A program made the translations under genes and the position numbers. Shown one piece after another: positions 33,759 through 45,550 of a stretch of 64,000 nt of DNA. This DNA comes from Heterotrichella gracilis (lineage: Eukaryota > Sar > Xanthophyceae > Tribonematales > Xanthonemataceae), in the NCBI GenBank assembly GCA_032358255.1, contig JAULBX010011545.1:1-64000 (forward strand). The letters run 5' to 3'. Position 1 is the first letter of the stretch, and each line of letters starts with the position of its first letter. Under the pieces are notes generated by a model. It did not search any database. It was not told the DNA's origin and worked only from the letters and a program-made list of their open reading frames with translations.

Positions 33759-35689
33759 GGAGGGTATCCTATCTTTACGCTCGTAAATGAGACTGGGCCA
33801 TTGCAATCGGCTGCAAGCGCTAAGATTGGCGTCCCAGCAGTCAGCCCATCAGTCCATGATTGGGCCATCAGCAGCTAACACTAAGCCTGGGCCATAGTAA
33901 TGAGACTGGAACCACGTGAGTAGAAACCCAACCTAGAGAACAGGCAAAACCCCGTATGCGGCCAAAAGTGTACCTTTAGCAACCGCCCAGTGCAGAATGA
34001 ACCATGGTGTTTTTACCACAGCCGCTGTTGTTAGCGACGTGCACCCTACCCTTTGAACTTGGAACCTATTGCGCACATCTCTTACCTGACCAATGTCTCC
34101 TCTTTTTAAGGTTTGTGACAGGTAGGACAGTGAACACTTGTGACTTCTGGCAGACCCTGGCCCGGGTTTAGCAGGTTGCAGCGCTTTTTCCTCCTCTTGT
34201 ACCGTAATGGATGAAGTTGAAAGTTTCATGCAGGTCGTGCAGTGTTTCCAGCTGCAGCCAATACCTTTGGGATAAGGTGTTGACACTTATATAGCAATAC
34301 TGAACTCCTTGACTTTACTGACAGTGACCCGCATGTGGCGCACTTATGAATATGGCATTCGTTGACCAGGATTTTGACCAGGTATTTCCCATTGTACATC
34401 ATCACAACACGGCATGCCCATGCAATTATTCCGGCGACGTCACGTTTTTCATCTCATAGCAGGTTGTGGGCCTAGGTTAGGCAGGTGTGCAGGATGTTCT
34501 TGCATAGTGATAGTGGCAGGTGACCTTGTTTTGATCCTTTGAACCTGATTTTGGTCCAGGGCTGAAACTCTCCTTAGGCTGTGTTTATATTTGTCCGTCA
34601 ATTTGAATTGGAGTTGGTGTGGTCATTATCAGTGCTTCCTGAAAATGACCCAAGATTCCTGGAATGCTAAGGTAGCTGAGCTACGCTGGAGCACTCCAGA
34701 AGAATCTTTGAGAGTCAGTGCCCCGGCGAGATGTAGGGTACCTGATTGTCTGGCATTTTTCCCCAGCAATTGTGGGAACACTGAGCAACCGGATGGCCTT
34801 TGACACAGTAACACCTGTACCAAATACGTTGATAGAATCAGGTATAATCGATCATTGGCAATGCTGGACCAACTGGCGTTGACTCAACAGTGGCACTGTT
34901 GTTATGTCCAATTTGGTGTACCAATATGCATATGGCATGGCATTTTATGACGGCATGACATGCATTGAAGTTTACTGTCCAGTAGACTGTTGGCTGGACT
35001 TCAATGCATGTCATGCCGTCATGATAGCGAATAGTCGGGATGCGCATTCTCAGGCTGATAGTCGGGCTACGACTGCGCAGCAGAATTGACTAAAATAAAA
35101 TGGAAGGAACTTTTTACAAAAAAAGGTAATGAGACCTAATCGATGGTAGTCGATAACCAGGTCCTCTGGCCGCCAATTGGCAAATATTATAGCCACTTGT
35201 CAAGCCCATCGGCCCCCTAGGCTGGTGCCTGCCACGGGGCAGTGGGCTCGTGTCCCACAATTCGCAATTTATTTGATATGCTAAGACTGGCAGATTCCAG
35301 TGGCTTGCACCTGCATGAGGCCAACATCTGTACACACAGGTGCACGATTGACACATAAATGCAATTTATTGTAATCACTGAGGCTGTAGGTTGGTTCACG
35401 TTGCTAGACTCTAGGCTATCACAAGAGATGAGGCCTGCAGGATGGAATTCTTCATGGTCTACATACAACTAGTCACTGCTAGGCAGTCTCAGACTTTGGA
35501 ATGCCCTTCAGCTAGCTAGCTGGCTTGAAGTACTCAGTTGTTTAAACAGAATAATTATCTATAAGCACAGCCATGCCCTGCTGAGCATATGGCGTTGAAC
35601 CAAAAGCTGAGGCAGCAGCACACAATGGCACAGTGTCACACTACCGTAATTGCCGGCTGCTGGTAGTCACAAAATCATGGTGGTGACTG
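33759..35689. other. Convergent intergenic region with a perfect hairpin
   Basis: Contains the 3' flank of CDC14 and, further on, the 3' flank of the hydrolase gene. Apart from the inverted repeat at 34947-35022, I see no gene or repeat. Open frames here are short and lack motifs. Confidence 0.5.
34947..35022. repeat. Perfect 25-bp inverted repeat with 26-base loop
   Basis: 34947-34971 and 34998-35022 are exact reverse complements (ATGACGGCATGACATGCATT plus GAAGT). The loop adds a short inner stem, GTCCAG with CTGGAC. It lies between two convergent genes. A microRNA-like precursor, a foldback element or a structured 3' end are all possible. Confidence 0.9.
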
Positions 35690-35885
35690 CCTTGGCAGTC
35701 TGATTCCCCCTGCGCAGCGCTGCATGCTTGCAATGAACCTTCATCCTATCCGGTGGCTCAGCAAATGATTTGCTGCAACACAGCAGCCTACGGATCCCCG
35801 GTCCATTGAGGTGGGCATGCTTCCCCTTAGGAACTAGGTGGTACCTGCCAGGGGCTAACTTTAAGAGGAAAATGCCACAATAGCC
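35690..35885 (-). repeat. Echo of the hydrolase last exon beyond its stop codon
   Basis: On the minus strand the stretch reads HLVPKGKHAHLNGP, matching QVVPEGQHDLLNGP of the final exon. The parallel continues through the former stop region to GCAGCGCTGCGCAGGGG, which is also found just after the real stop. The unit includes exon end and 3' UTR and is offset by about 190 bp. The frame is degraded. Confidence 0.8.
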
Positions 35886-35932
35886 CAATTCCCCTGCGCA
35901 GCGCTGCAGGCATCATGCATGCTCGCGATCAA

Positions 35933-37812
35933 TCACTCATCCGAGGTGGTGCGCCGGGTGACCCAGCGGATGATTTGACGCAGGACAGCAGGTTTTTCGG
36001 GCCCATTGAGCAGATCATGCTGCCCCTCGGGGACCACCTGCAGGGTCTTGTCAGCGCTGGATGACAGGTCAATCAGGCGCCTGTGGGCATACAGGCTGCT
36101 GATCTTGTCCCTCTCACCGTGCACACCCAGGATGGGGATGTACAGCTCGCTCTCGCGGCCCCGCAGCATCTTGTAGCCCCTGGTGCGCTGGTAGTCGGTC
36201 ACAGCAGGCATCTGCACAGCACAGCCTGTTTCAATAGGGAAATGCTGTCGGTTTCAGCCATTACATCAGCCATTACATGCAAAAGAGGGTCTGCAATTTC
36301 ATAATACGCAGGGTGAGTTGCAAGAGGCTGCCAGACGGTGCATGGCATTGCATTTCCGCTGCCAGCTGTAGGCAGTACGCAAGCACCCTGCATGCGCGTG
36401 CCAGACATTATCAAAACAATGCCTTCAAGGGCCCTTGACATTGTGTTGCAGGCACGACCAGCATTTTAGAATGTACACCAGGTACAAAACGTTTTGGGTT
36501 GTATGGGTATGATGTCACATTGCGTGACAATGACTGGTCTTAGTGGCCCTGTACAGTGCACGTGCATTACCTACCTTGCCCAGCATGGTGTGGCGGTCCT
36601 TCATGTAGTCCCGCACCACATGCATGTCCTGGCTCAGATACTCAGGGTTGACCGCCTTGGCAACGCGCATCCTGGGCACAGCGTGGGCCAGAGCCCTAAT
36701 GAAGGGTGCGGTCAGGCGCCTGCCCGCGGTCCACTTGTTGACATCCACGTCGGCAGACAGGAGCAGGAGGCCGTCCCAGCAGGCCTGGTACTCCAGCACC
36801 TGCAACAATTCCAATGAATGCATCAACCGCATGGCGCAGGTATAGATATCATGTGTGGGATGTGCAGACCGGCTACTTCAGTCTACCCAATTTGGTGGTG
36901 ATCACAGCTATGAGAGTGCCATGCGGCATCAGAACTGCAAAGCTGCGCATGCGTGCCAATGGCTGCTTAGAAATGCCTGACGTTCATTGCAGTAGAGCAT
37001 ATATGGAGTGCTATATAGGAAGTGCTTACCACCAGTGCCGCAATCAGCGCGCCCTCCCTGTGCCCCGCCATGAACATGGGCAGGGTGAAGCTGGTGTACT
37101 GGGATGCCACGTCAGCAACAAACAGCTTGGCGTCCTCCACCAGGTGCTCAAAGCTCTTCACCACCTGGCGGTCCCAAAAAACAAGTGAATTCCAATCTCA
37201 ATATCCAATTAATAAATCTCATTGAATTAATACATATTACTATGTATTTATACTGCATAAATCCCATTCAATAATAACATATTAGTCATTAACTACGCTC
37301 CTCATGATACATCTCAAGTATGAGGGCGTTAGTTGAGAAACAGGCTGAGTGAGAAAGATCCAGCCTGGGAGGCTGGTCATCCCCTCAGGGTCCCTACCTG
37401 GCGGTCCATCCTGTTCCTTGGCTGGGAGTTGCCGTGCCCATGGAGGTCAAAGGTGTGCACAGCCACGCCAGCATTGGCCAGCTTTGCGCACAGGTACTCA
37501 AACCTGCCGCTGTGGTCTCCCAAGCCTGGACACATTAAAAAACCCACTATAAAAACATGGGTGTGTTGGCTGACGCCATGAGTGAGCACATGCCAGAATA
37601 TGCACCATAGTACCATGGATGAACACCATGACTGTGATTGGGTCACGGTGCACTGCGGTCCACGTGTTGGTGGACAGTGTCTGGTAGCGGTTGTTCTTGA
37701 TCATCCCGCTGCACTGCTTCACTGTATTGAGGTCAATATGGTCCATGATGGACATGCTCCTTTGTTGGAACTGGGACGCAGAGTGACCTGTGTTGGCAGC
37801 ATGAAAGGACAA
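35933..37812 (-). CDS. Monoacylglycerol-lipase-like alpha/beta hydrolase, catalytic Ser replaced by Arg
   Basis: Exons 37812-37614, 37525-37398, 37164-37030, 36799-36575 and 36211-35933 give 321 residues, a normal length for the Hydrolase_4/MAGL family. Fold motifs are clear: VMVFIHGLGDHSGRFEYLC (oxyanion HG), TFDLHGHGNS, ILGVHGERDKIS (acid Asp264) and PEGQHDLLNGP (His294). At the nucleophile elbow, where MAGL has GHSMG, the sequence is MAGHREGALIAAL: the Ser codon position is AGG, Arg145. As written it cannot use the normal Ser mechanism, so it is a pseudo-hydrolase, or AGG is a single-base change from AGC/AGT. The other triad residues are intact. Start alternatives are Met at 37812 (MSFHAANTG) or a later Met in the same exon. 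Confidence 0.88.
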
Positions 37813-39599
37813 TTTGAATTGGATGCTGCCCTGTGAGGTAGGTACTTAATCAACCAAGCCAGGCTACTCGTGTGTTCCCACTGTGACGTAGATCTCATCA
37901 TGGTGTCACCAGAATATGGGGCCACCAGAACATGCACGGCATTCTGATGCCACCAAAATTCTGTCCATGGCATGCAAGTGTATGGTGCATGGCGCATATT
38001 CTGGCAACAGCTCAGTATCAACATGCTCCAACTTGGCTGATGGGCTTGAAATTCAGATTAGCTCTTGACAAAGTGAGCTCAGTTGTTGGAGCCACTGTCA
38101 ATACCTTTGGGACAGTGTCCTCCAAGAGTGCCACAGCAAACTTTGAGGCAAGCCCTGGCCTATCAGCAGTGTGATCAACTCTGAGTCAGTGACAGTGCTC
38201 ACTAGTGATGGGTACTCAATATGCCACCACGGTCTCAGGTATAGACCTCCTGGAGAATCGTTTCATTCCAGAACTTTGCCAGTCGCTGTTGCTGCCAGTT
38301 TCCACTGGGACAAAGACGAAGGTTACGCACCTGGGGGCTTGCAGGTCTCGAGCTGCGCTGCAAGGCAGCAGCCGCTATTGTAGTAAGGACGGATGAGAGG
38401 TCTAGAGGTCTAAGGGTTACTCACTGGGCTGGTTCCCAGGTGTAATGCTTCCAGTAAACCATTGGGAGGCTCAGCCGACAAGTTGCAGAATCTGATGTAA
38501 CAGCAGCCAAGTGGGTACGAACTATTTTGGCCGTGATGGGGCTCTGGCTGCTGTACTCCAGTGTGCTGTACCCAACTGTAACGTTGCAACAAATAAGCAC
38601 CAGTAAGCACAGGGGCAAGCAGATTTGACTGTGTTGAAGCTTCTGGCTTGTTATAACCAATAGCTGATGCTTTTGAAGAGTCTCTCCTCAAAATCAACTC
38701 GTCCGAAAGATCCTGGGACTTGGGCAATTTGGAAATTTGGCAGCAGGGCACAGGCACAGGGATCCCCATGGAGCTTCTCTATTCATTTCGAATAATTGGC
38801 AGAAATTTTACACTCGATGGACTGCCATCATTGACCTGCCAGGGGGCAAGTCATCCCACCGTGGATGGCTAGCATTGGAAACATCCTCACTTAGTGTCTT
38901 TGTCAAGTCTTAGACTCTTGCGGCATGCATGTTGTCCAGCTGGTAATCATTGAGCTATTTGCAACAGCAAGCCACAATCTGAGCCTGCATGGGCCCAGTG
39001 TGCGAGTAATGATGTATTATGGACTTATGCACATGTGCCAGGTACGTGTGGCAAATGGAAAACCCCAAAAGATGTCAGACTCTGGGAACCACCAGGATTG
39101 CAGATGTCCCTGCAACAACGGAAAAAAAGAACAAGAATGGGCTTGTGTCTGAAATAAATGGATCCATGTTTGCTCTTGATAATGCTCTCTCAGTGCTTGG
39201 CCAAAACCAGCACCTCATAAACCCGCAGCACCCTCGCTCATTGTCCGACAGAAGGGTGCTGCAGCTAACTACCTGGTGAAACCCCCAGCCTTGTCTGCCT
39301 CAGGACATCACTCCCGCATCACCCCGAACCTGCCACCAGCCCTGTGCCGCAGTCCTCGTCATGCAAGGCTGAGGGAGCGGCGAGCTGCTAGTTGTCATGG
39401 CTGTCTACAGCATTGCATCTCCAGCTGCCCCACGCTGCCCTGGAAGGTAAGTGCGCGCAGCATCCATAGGCCCAACCGCAGTGACCAGGCTCTCGGTGCC
39501 CACTCCCACCAGCACCTCATATCCCTGCAGCCTCCCTCGTAAGTCCAGCTGTAGCTGCTGGAGTGCTGACTGTTGGGGAGATGTCTAGCTCCACCGCTG
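37813..39599. other. Intergenic region between two minus-strand genes
   Basis: Contains the hydrolase promoter side and the glycosyltransferase 3' flank. Around 37911-38013 there are short inverted copies (CCAGAATATG and CATATTCTGG). A plus-strand stretch at 38037-38174 reads FRLALDKVSSVVGATVNTFG in an open frame without start or splice support. Nothing here is called as a gene. Confidence 0.4.
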
Positions 39600-42500
39600 T
39601 TAGCTGCCGGGGCTGTCTAGCTCCACCGCGCTGTATGTGCGCACCCGCCTCAGCGCCACCACCACCGCCCGCAGTAATTGCGTCACGTTGGCTTGGTAGT
39701 TCAGCGCACGCCGCATCCACTGGCCATCGCAGTGCGGGTACAGGTCGCCCTGAGGGCAAGTGGCCTCCTCCAGGAGCTTCAGCCGGTCCTCCCTGAGAGC
39801 GGTACGAAATAAAGTTGGAAATCAAAGAGAAGGATAAATAGATATAAAATCAAACAATGATAAAAACAAAAGGGTTGGGCGTGAGCTCCAGGGTCATGTA
39901 GCTGTATACAAGGTGCGTGAGGCTGGGCGTACAGCACCAGACGCTGTGTAAATGTGCGTGAGGCTGGGTGCATGTATTTGTGGTTTCATGGGTACATAAA
40001 CTATGAGCCAGCACGTACGGTTGCATCCCCTTGTAGACTGGGTCCGCCATGACCTGCTTGATGTCCAGCGACACCAGCAGGGGGTTCTCATTCACCACGC
40101 TCACCATGCTGATGTTCCAGGGCCGCAGGTCGCGTAGCTGCACACGGGGGAATCAAATTGGCACTGTTATACATATTTGAGCACGGGGTTACCACACCGC
40201 ACAGCCAATCACCAAAATCAACGGGATCACCGCACTCATGTGAAGTTTTTATTTTTTTGCTTACTACTAATCATACAAATAAGCAACAGAATTATTATCA
40301 AAATATAAGTGTTAGCATTTGTGCAAAATATGGATTGGACACAGGAAGTTTCTTTACACTACCCCATCCTTCCCCCGCACCGCACCATGTCCACAATCCA
40401 CTGCTGGTTGTGGTGGCCCGAGGGGAGGGGCTCAAGATGCACCACCACCGCATGGGCGGGAAGCCACATGAGGTTGGCCAGGGCGCTGCCATGCACTTGG
40501 ATGACCACCGACACGTTGCTGTACATGCGCGTCTGCTGCTCGAGCGTCTTGCCCTGCAGGGGTTGGGAGATTCATGTGCTTGGCATGACATACTGCACAG
40601 CGCGCTTGGTAAAAGGAGCGCAGGGTTGGGACGAGGAGGTTGCATGAGCCAAGCCTGAGCCGAGAACATTGCCGCCATGCACTTGGACCACCACCGGCAT
40701 GCGCGTCTGCTGCTCAAGCGTCTCAGAGCACATCTGGATAAACGGTTGCATACAGGTGTAGATTTGTACAACACAGGCGGACCACATGCGCAACCCCCTT
40801 TTCCTGTTTGGAAAGAGCGACGGTTACAGAATAACAGAATATCGTTAATTTCCCGCCAAGTTTATGTAGTTGCAACCATCTACGTGAAGCTAGAACGTAC
40901 AGTACAATGAAAAAACCTTGAGCACCAAACATATGTGCTTTTGCAAGCTGCGTACCTCCAAATACTCTATATTTATGTTGGCTTGGCTGCTGAAATGGTG
41001 TCGAATCGCCGCCATGACGTGAACGATGTTCAGTATGTGCCGCATGGATTCAAAATACCTGGGGCAGATAAAGAGGTCAAATGTTCAAATAGTAGTATTA
41101 GTGGCGAATGGATTTAAGGTACCTGGGACAGATACAGAGATAAACATATAGAACAAAATTAAAAATCAAGGTGTGAATTGACGCCTTTCACCATGACTGC
41201 AATACTTATTTGACAGGCAGATAATATGGAAAGCATGAGGACTTGAAATACCTGTCCACCACCAGGAGGTTGGGAGGGGACACGGGGGCCTGCGCATGGG
41301 AGTCAAACCCGGTGCACGCCGCCACCTGCTCCCGGAACTTGATCATGTTGCCTGCGCTGATTCGGTCCCGAATGTCCCCCCTGTGGCAGGAGGGAAGGGG
41401 TACTGCCTTGTCAGGCGCGCGGCACAGAGGCAGGCTTAGGGTTCAGGGTTAAGGGCAGGGGTGAATACCAGCAAATGTAGCTGCCAGCCGTGCTTCATGG
41501 AGTGGGGTAGGGTTGGGGGTGGGTGGGGTTATCCTGTAAAAGAGCACTGCTGCAGCTTGTGGCGCAGCACACTCTGCCAAGGGTTTGAGGTTTCATTGGT
41601 GTTACACCTGGCATGCGTACCAGTCAAAATTGCACACCCTGTGCGCTCGGCAGTCCCTCCCTATGCCCGCAAACGCTGTCTTGAATACAATGACCTGCAG
41701 CCACGACCGTTGTTGCAATGAGATGGGCAGCATGTGTGGATGTGGATCAACACGCGTGTCGAACTCGCACTGGCAAGCATCGGTATAACATCAGTAACTC
41801 GCTCCCACATGACAATGTTCAATACTATCAACTCCTCAAATACCTAATTAGGCACAAACACCTGCAATCACAGCTAGAATGCTTAGATACATACGTGGAT
41901 AGAGTTGAAGCCTATCTAGCTGGAATGCATGTGCAACCACGAAAATAACCTTGGCACCAGCAATGCATCCATCTTGCGCTCGACCAGCATGCGATTCGAC
42001 AAGAACACAGATAGGTTGGAGGCCGAGAAGCACGCCTGCAGCTTTGTCTTGGCAGGCTATCCACCACTTACAAAATATACATACTGCATATATGTTAACC
42101 TGGCTGCACGGCTGGAACGCCCCAGCCACGTTCCCCAGGCGCTGGGGACCCTAGGCGTGGGGACTACACATGTGACTTGCATAACATATGTATTTCAAAG
42201 ATGAAAGAAAAAAGACATATAGACAAGGTTTTGCACCAGGATGGCACCCACCTTGTTGTGGAACAGCGTGTGGTTGGACAAAAACACGGGTGGGTTGGCA
42301 GAGAAGCAGCTCCAGGCCTGCAGGATGCTTGGCGCCCGCCAGGGCTGTGCATGCAGGTCTACATCCTTCAGCAGGGCTATGTGGTCCACCCGGGAATCGT
42401 TGGTGCACCAGCCTGTACAGGGCCATGTCCTTTGTTCGCATGGTTGTACAATCCATTTACCCACGGGTAGACAAGAAGCGGATTGCAGCATGTCAACTTG

Positions 42501-44692
42501 AGGCTTTGTGCGGACTACCCACGTGCTTGCAGATTGATGGCGCCTGGTTTACGGTTTAGGGTTTTGGGGTTGAGGGTTGCACACCGGCGAGGCCCTACCC
42601 ATGTGCTTGCAGATTGAATTCAAGGCGTCTGGGCTAGGGTTTTAGTGTCTAGGATTGCAATGGCAATGGCAAACTCATGTGCTTGCAGATTAATTTAATA
42701 GAGTTTGGGTTCAAGGCTTTAGGATTGCAGAGGCGAGGCCCTACCCATGTGCTTGCAGATTGAGTTGAAGGCGCTGGGCAGGACCTCGGAGACGCTGTGT
42801 GCATAGTTGACGCCTGCGCCCTCCGCAATATAAGCTTGTGGGGAAGAAAACACCTGCAGTTGTGCAGTCAGGGGTGCTAAAGTAGGTCTGGTGGCAATCC
42901 TGGTGCACATACTGACACAGTCGTGGTCCATGAAAGGTATGAAACCGGTCTGGAGCTGGATATTTAACATGCACTGGGCTCACACCATTCACGCGTTCTG
43001 TGCTTTTTTTTAACAACCCTTGTAGGGCAACATAAAGAGCACGAAAGTGCGGTGCATACTGACCCTGCCGCAGGCAGTGGATGGGTCCATGCATGCATGC
43101 TGTGACCAAACCCTAAACCTAAAGCCCTAATTCCTAAACAGTGCATGCATGCTGAGTGCAAACCCGCAGCACAGCGGGGTAGGTACCTCAGCCCCTTGCG
43201 ATTGTTCCCGGAACCCCTTAATGGTAATGATCAAGGGCTTGAAGGTAATCTTATCGTCATAGATGCTCAATACTGGCTCGGGCAGGCGTTCTGGTGTGCT
43301 GTCGGCGCCTGCGGCACAGCATTGCCTCATTTCACCCGCCACCCTACAACCTTGCTTACAACACTTTCTGATATGATACAAATTCGTACCAATTGTGAAA
43401 TGATACATATTCCTCCCCGCAGATTGTTTGGATCGGAATGTTGCACAGTGATGCAGACATCGTTCAAGGGTGTAGGGTTTTATTTCACAACGGAGATCAG
43501 GACTGCACATACCTGCGACAAGGTAGAAAAACTTGCTGTTGTGGAACACCAGGTGGTCGTAGTTGCACACTGTGTAGCGAGGCTGTTCCGGTGCCTCCAC
43601 GCACTGCGCACGCCAGTGTTGAAGAAATACTTGACTTTTGTAGTCAGTAAATAAATAAAAATGCAGTTTTCAGTTTGAAATCTCCACCTATGATTTAATA
43701 TGTTAAATACTATATATTTTTAATGAAGTATTATTCCTATTTTGTAAACAATGTGTTCAAACATGGGCAGCTGCGGTGGTTCCTGGTTCAGCATGAGAGA
43801 TCGCATGCATAAAATTAGGGGCGCACAAAAAATAGGGGGCGGATCCATCCGGATGACATGGCGTTGTGCGGAACGACAGAATTGTATGGCATGTGCACTG
43901 CTGGAAGTGCCGCCTTGCCTTATGCTGTGAGGGCTTCAGGTCTTCAGAGTGAGGGTTGAAGTTGTAGATGCTGAACTCCCACTGAGCGCAATGAAACGAA
44001 AAAGCATTAGGGTTCAGGGTGTAGGGTTTTCCCTGGAGGTTGCATCTGCTGGAACCCCACCGAATGCACCAAACGACCAAGCCAGCGGGTGGTTGTTGCA
44101 TTAAGCATGAAGTTAATTAGACAAACCAGACTTGATCAGACATGAATGGCTCCTTAACGTTGGGCGCATTGCCAGTGACTGATCTGGCCAGCTGCAGTGC
44201 ACAGAGCCGCATGGGTTGCTGCTGTCTCGAGGAAGTATAAAAACTAAGGTGCGGGGAGGGCTCGGTGCAGGGGTGGTGTCGGCAGTGCCTGGAAAACGCT
44301 GGTTGGGTGCAAGGCATGGAGGGCAGAGTGCGTCTCGGCTGTTGTGCAGGTAACGCATGTGGCCAACCCAGCTGAGCTGGCACTTTCGAGCCACTCAACA
44401 ACAATTCCTATGGCTCGACAGGTAGAATATCCCTTTTGAAACCCGTCAACCGTTTGCTGCTGTGCATTCCTCCCCAGATGGCCGGGACCCACACAACCCC
44501 TAGGCAGGACACCCAATGCATATGCATGCATATGTGGGTCCCAGCGATGCAGGCCATACAGTACTGTACCTTGGGAAACTCCAGGCTCTGTAAATGTGCA
44601 GTTGCGGCGGGAAACGGCGTGACTGTTGCTGCGCCGCATGACTGAACAGCCAGCCAAAGTAGCTGCCATAGAAGAGCGGTATGGGTGGTCAT
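39600..44692 (-). CDS. GT61-type glycosyltransferase, secretory pathway
   Basis: Twelve exons: 44692-44570, 43981-43919, 43603-43513, 43308-43187, 42853-42745, 42412-42252, 41694-41621, 41380-41252, 41058-40956, 40553-40386, 40137-40019 and 39792-39600. All phases agree, giving 484 residues. The N-terminus is a signal peptide or anchor (TALLWQLLWLAVQSCG). The core resembles DUF563/GT61: CNYDHLVFHNSKFFYL, IVFKTAFAGIGRDCR and, near residue 346, VSVVIQVHGSALANLMWLP followed by VVVHLEP, the family's HG(A/S)-L-x-N-L signature. GT61 enzymes (xylosyl-, arabinosyl- or N-acetylglucosaminyl-transferases) act in the Golgi/ER; donor and acceptor cannot be told. The intron after 43919 uses a GC donor (AAG then GCAAGG). 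The C-terminal ~60 residues are not recognised. Echo copies of at least four exons lie in its introns. Confidence 0.8.
40643..40735 (-). repeat. Echo of the GT61 HG-motif exon start
   Basis: On the minus strand it reads ETLEQQTRMPVVVQVHGGN, against KTLEQQTRMYSN then VSVVIQVHGSA in the real exon at 40553. It lies in the intron just upstream and keeps an open frame across the copy, then loses similarity. Confidence 0.85.
41104..41142 (-). repeat. Echo of the GT61 exon 9 acceptor
   Basis: ATGGATTTAAGGTACCTGGG plus ACAGATACAGAG repeats ATGGATTCAAAATACCTGGG plus GCAGATAAAGAG, which spans the acceptor of the exon starting at 41058. The offset is about 57 bp, in the upstream intron. Confidence 0.75.
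41978..42040 (-). repeat. Echo of GT61 exon 6 end
   Basis: Minus strand reads LQACFSASNLSVFLSNRML, against LQAWSCFSANPPVFLSNHT near the end of exon 6 (42412-42252). The frame stays open through the copy, so it could be used as an alternative exon, but no matching phase partner was needed for the full gene. Confidence 0.75.
42510..42710 (-). repeat. Three echoes of GT61 exon 5 end with TTTAGGG-like links
   Basis: The donor end of exon 5 (plus strand CTACCCATGTGCTTGCAGAT) recurs at about 42517, 42595 and 42673, at ~75 bp steps. Copies start as CTACCCACGTGCTTGC or CTACCCATGTGCTTGC and are followed by GGTTTAGGGTTTTGGGG or similar. Successive copies fade with distance from the exon. Confidence 0.85.
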
Positions 44693-45550
44693 GCTGGGTT
44701 AGCATGGTGTTAGGTCACATCCCGGCTAGGTTGGGTATACGGTGGGTGCCAGGGGGAGGGTGGTTGCCAGCTAGGCGTGTTGCTACCCCGTAAACGTCCC
44801 CATGCGGTTTGCACGTGGTGTTTAGGGAGAGAAGCCCGACAACTACCATGTATGCATGTGTTCAATTTTGGCGAAACAACGATACGAGTTAAATGCGCCC
44901 TCCACAGCCGTATGTCTCCAGTATATGTTGTGGTACCCTTGGCTTTGGCCCGAGTGATAGTACGAAAGTTTGCGCTTTATGCACTGGGGACCCTTTGGCT
45001 TGTACTTACGAGTTGTAGCTGCAGCAGCAACTTCCCGCGGGAACTTTCCCGCGTGCACACGAGGTTCAAAAGTTTTCCGCACCGGCTTGAACGCCACCGC
45101 GGCCTCCTACTTTGACATATATGTTTGCGAGCTCCACATCTGTGAGGGATGTTGTTTTGCAGCAAGTGCTGCGGTCAAGGGTGGTTGGTAACCTCACCAG
45201 GCCCATTCAGCTTTGTACCGATATGCATGCACACAGCACATGCACATGCATGCACCCACAGCGACAGTGCGCTGCGTTCACAACAGCTAACGGCTTTGCC
45301 ACCACGCTAAGACCAATATGCTGCGTGCGTCGGTGGTAGGCAGGGGCACCAGCCTCGGTCAACTATAGCCCTTCCGACAGTTCGTTGTTCACCCAAATCA
45401 CCCACACGGTGATACACATAGCAGCACAGTCCCGAGACTGCTGGAAGGATCAAGGTGGTCACTTGATTTCACTCGTGGGCACGCTCAGCCAGTAGGCATA
45501 CAAGCGCATTGCTGGGACGGTTATTGGAAACCCAAAAGTTGGAGAAAAAG
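44693..45550. other. Divergent promoter region of GT61 and TBC genes
   Basis: On the minus strand, ATG at 45097 opens a basic frame (MAFKPVRKTFEPRVHAG) that reaches a consensus donor GTAAGTAC near 45009. It might be a first exon of an unrecognised gene or an alternative first exon, but no acceptor partner was found. Otherwise promoter sequence. Confidence 0.3.

Noticed and set aside
32885-33868. 327-residue minus-strand open frame
   Set aside because: Antisense of the CDC14 last exon, whose frame is fixed by conserved upstream exons.
38037-38174. Capsid- or transposon-like plus-strand open stretch (FRLALDKVSSVVGATVNTFG)
   Set aside because: Too short and without flanking support or recognised family signature.
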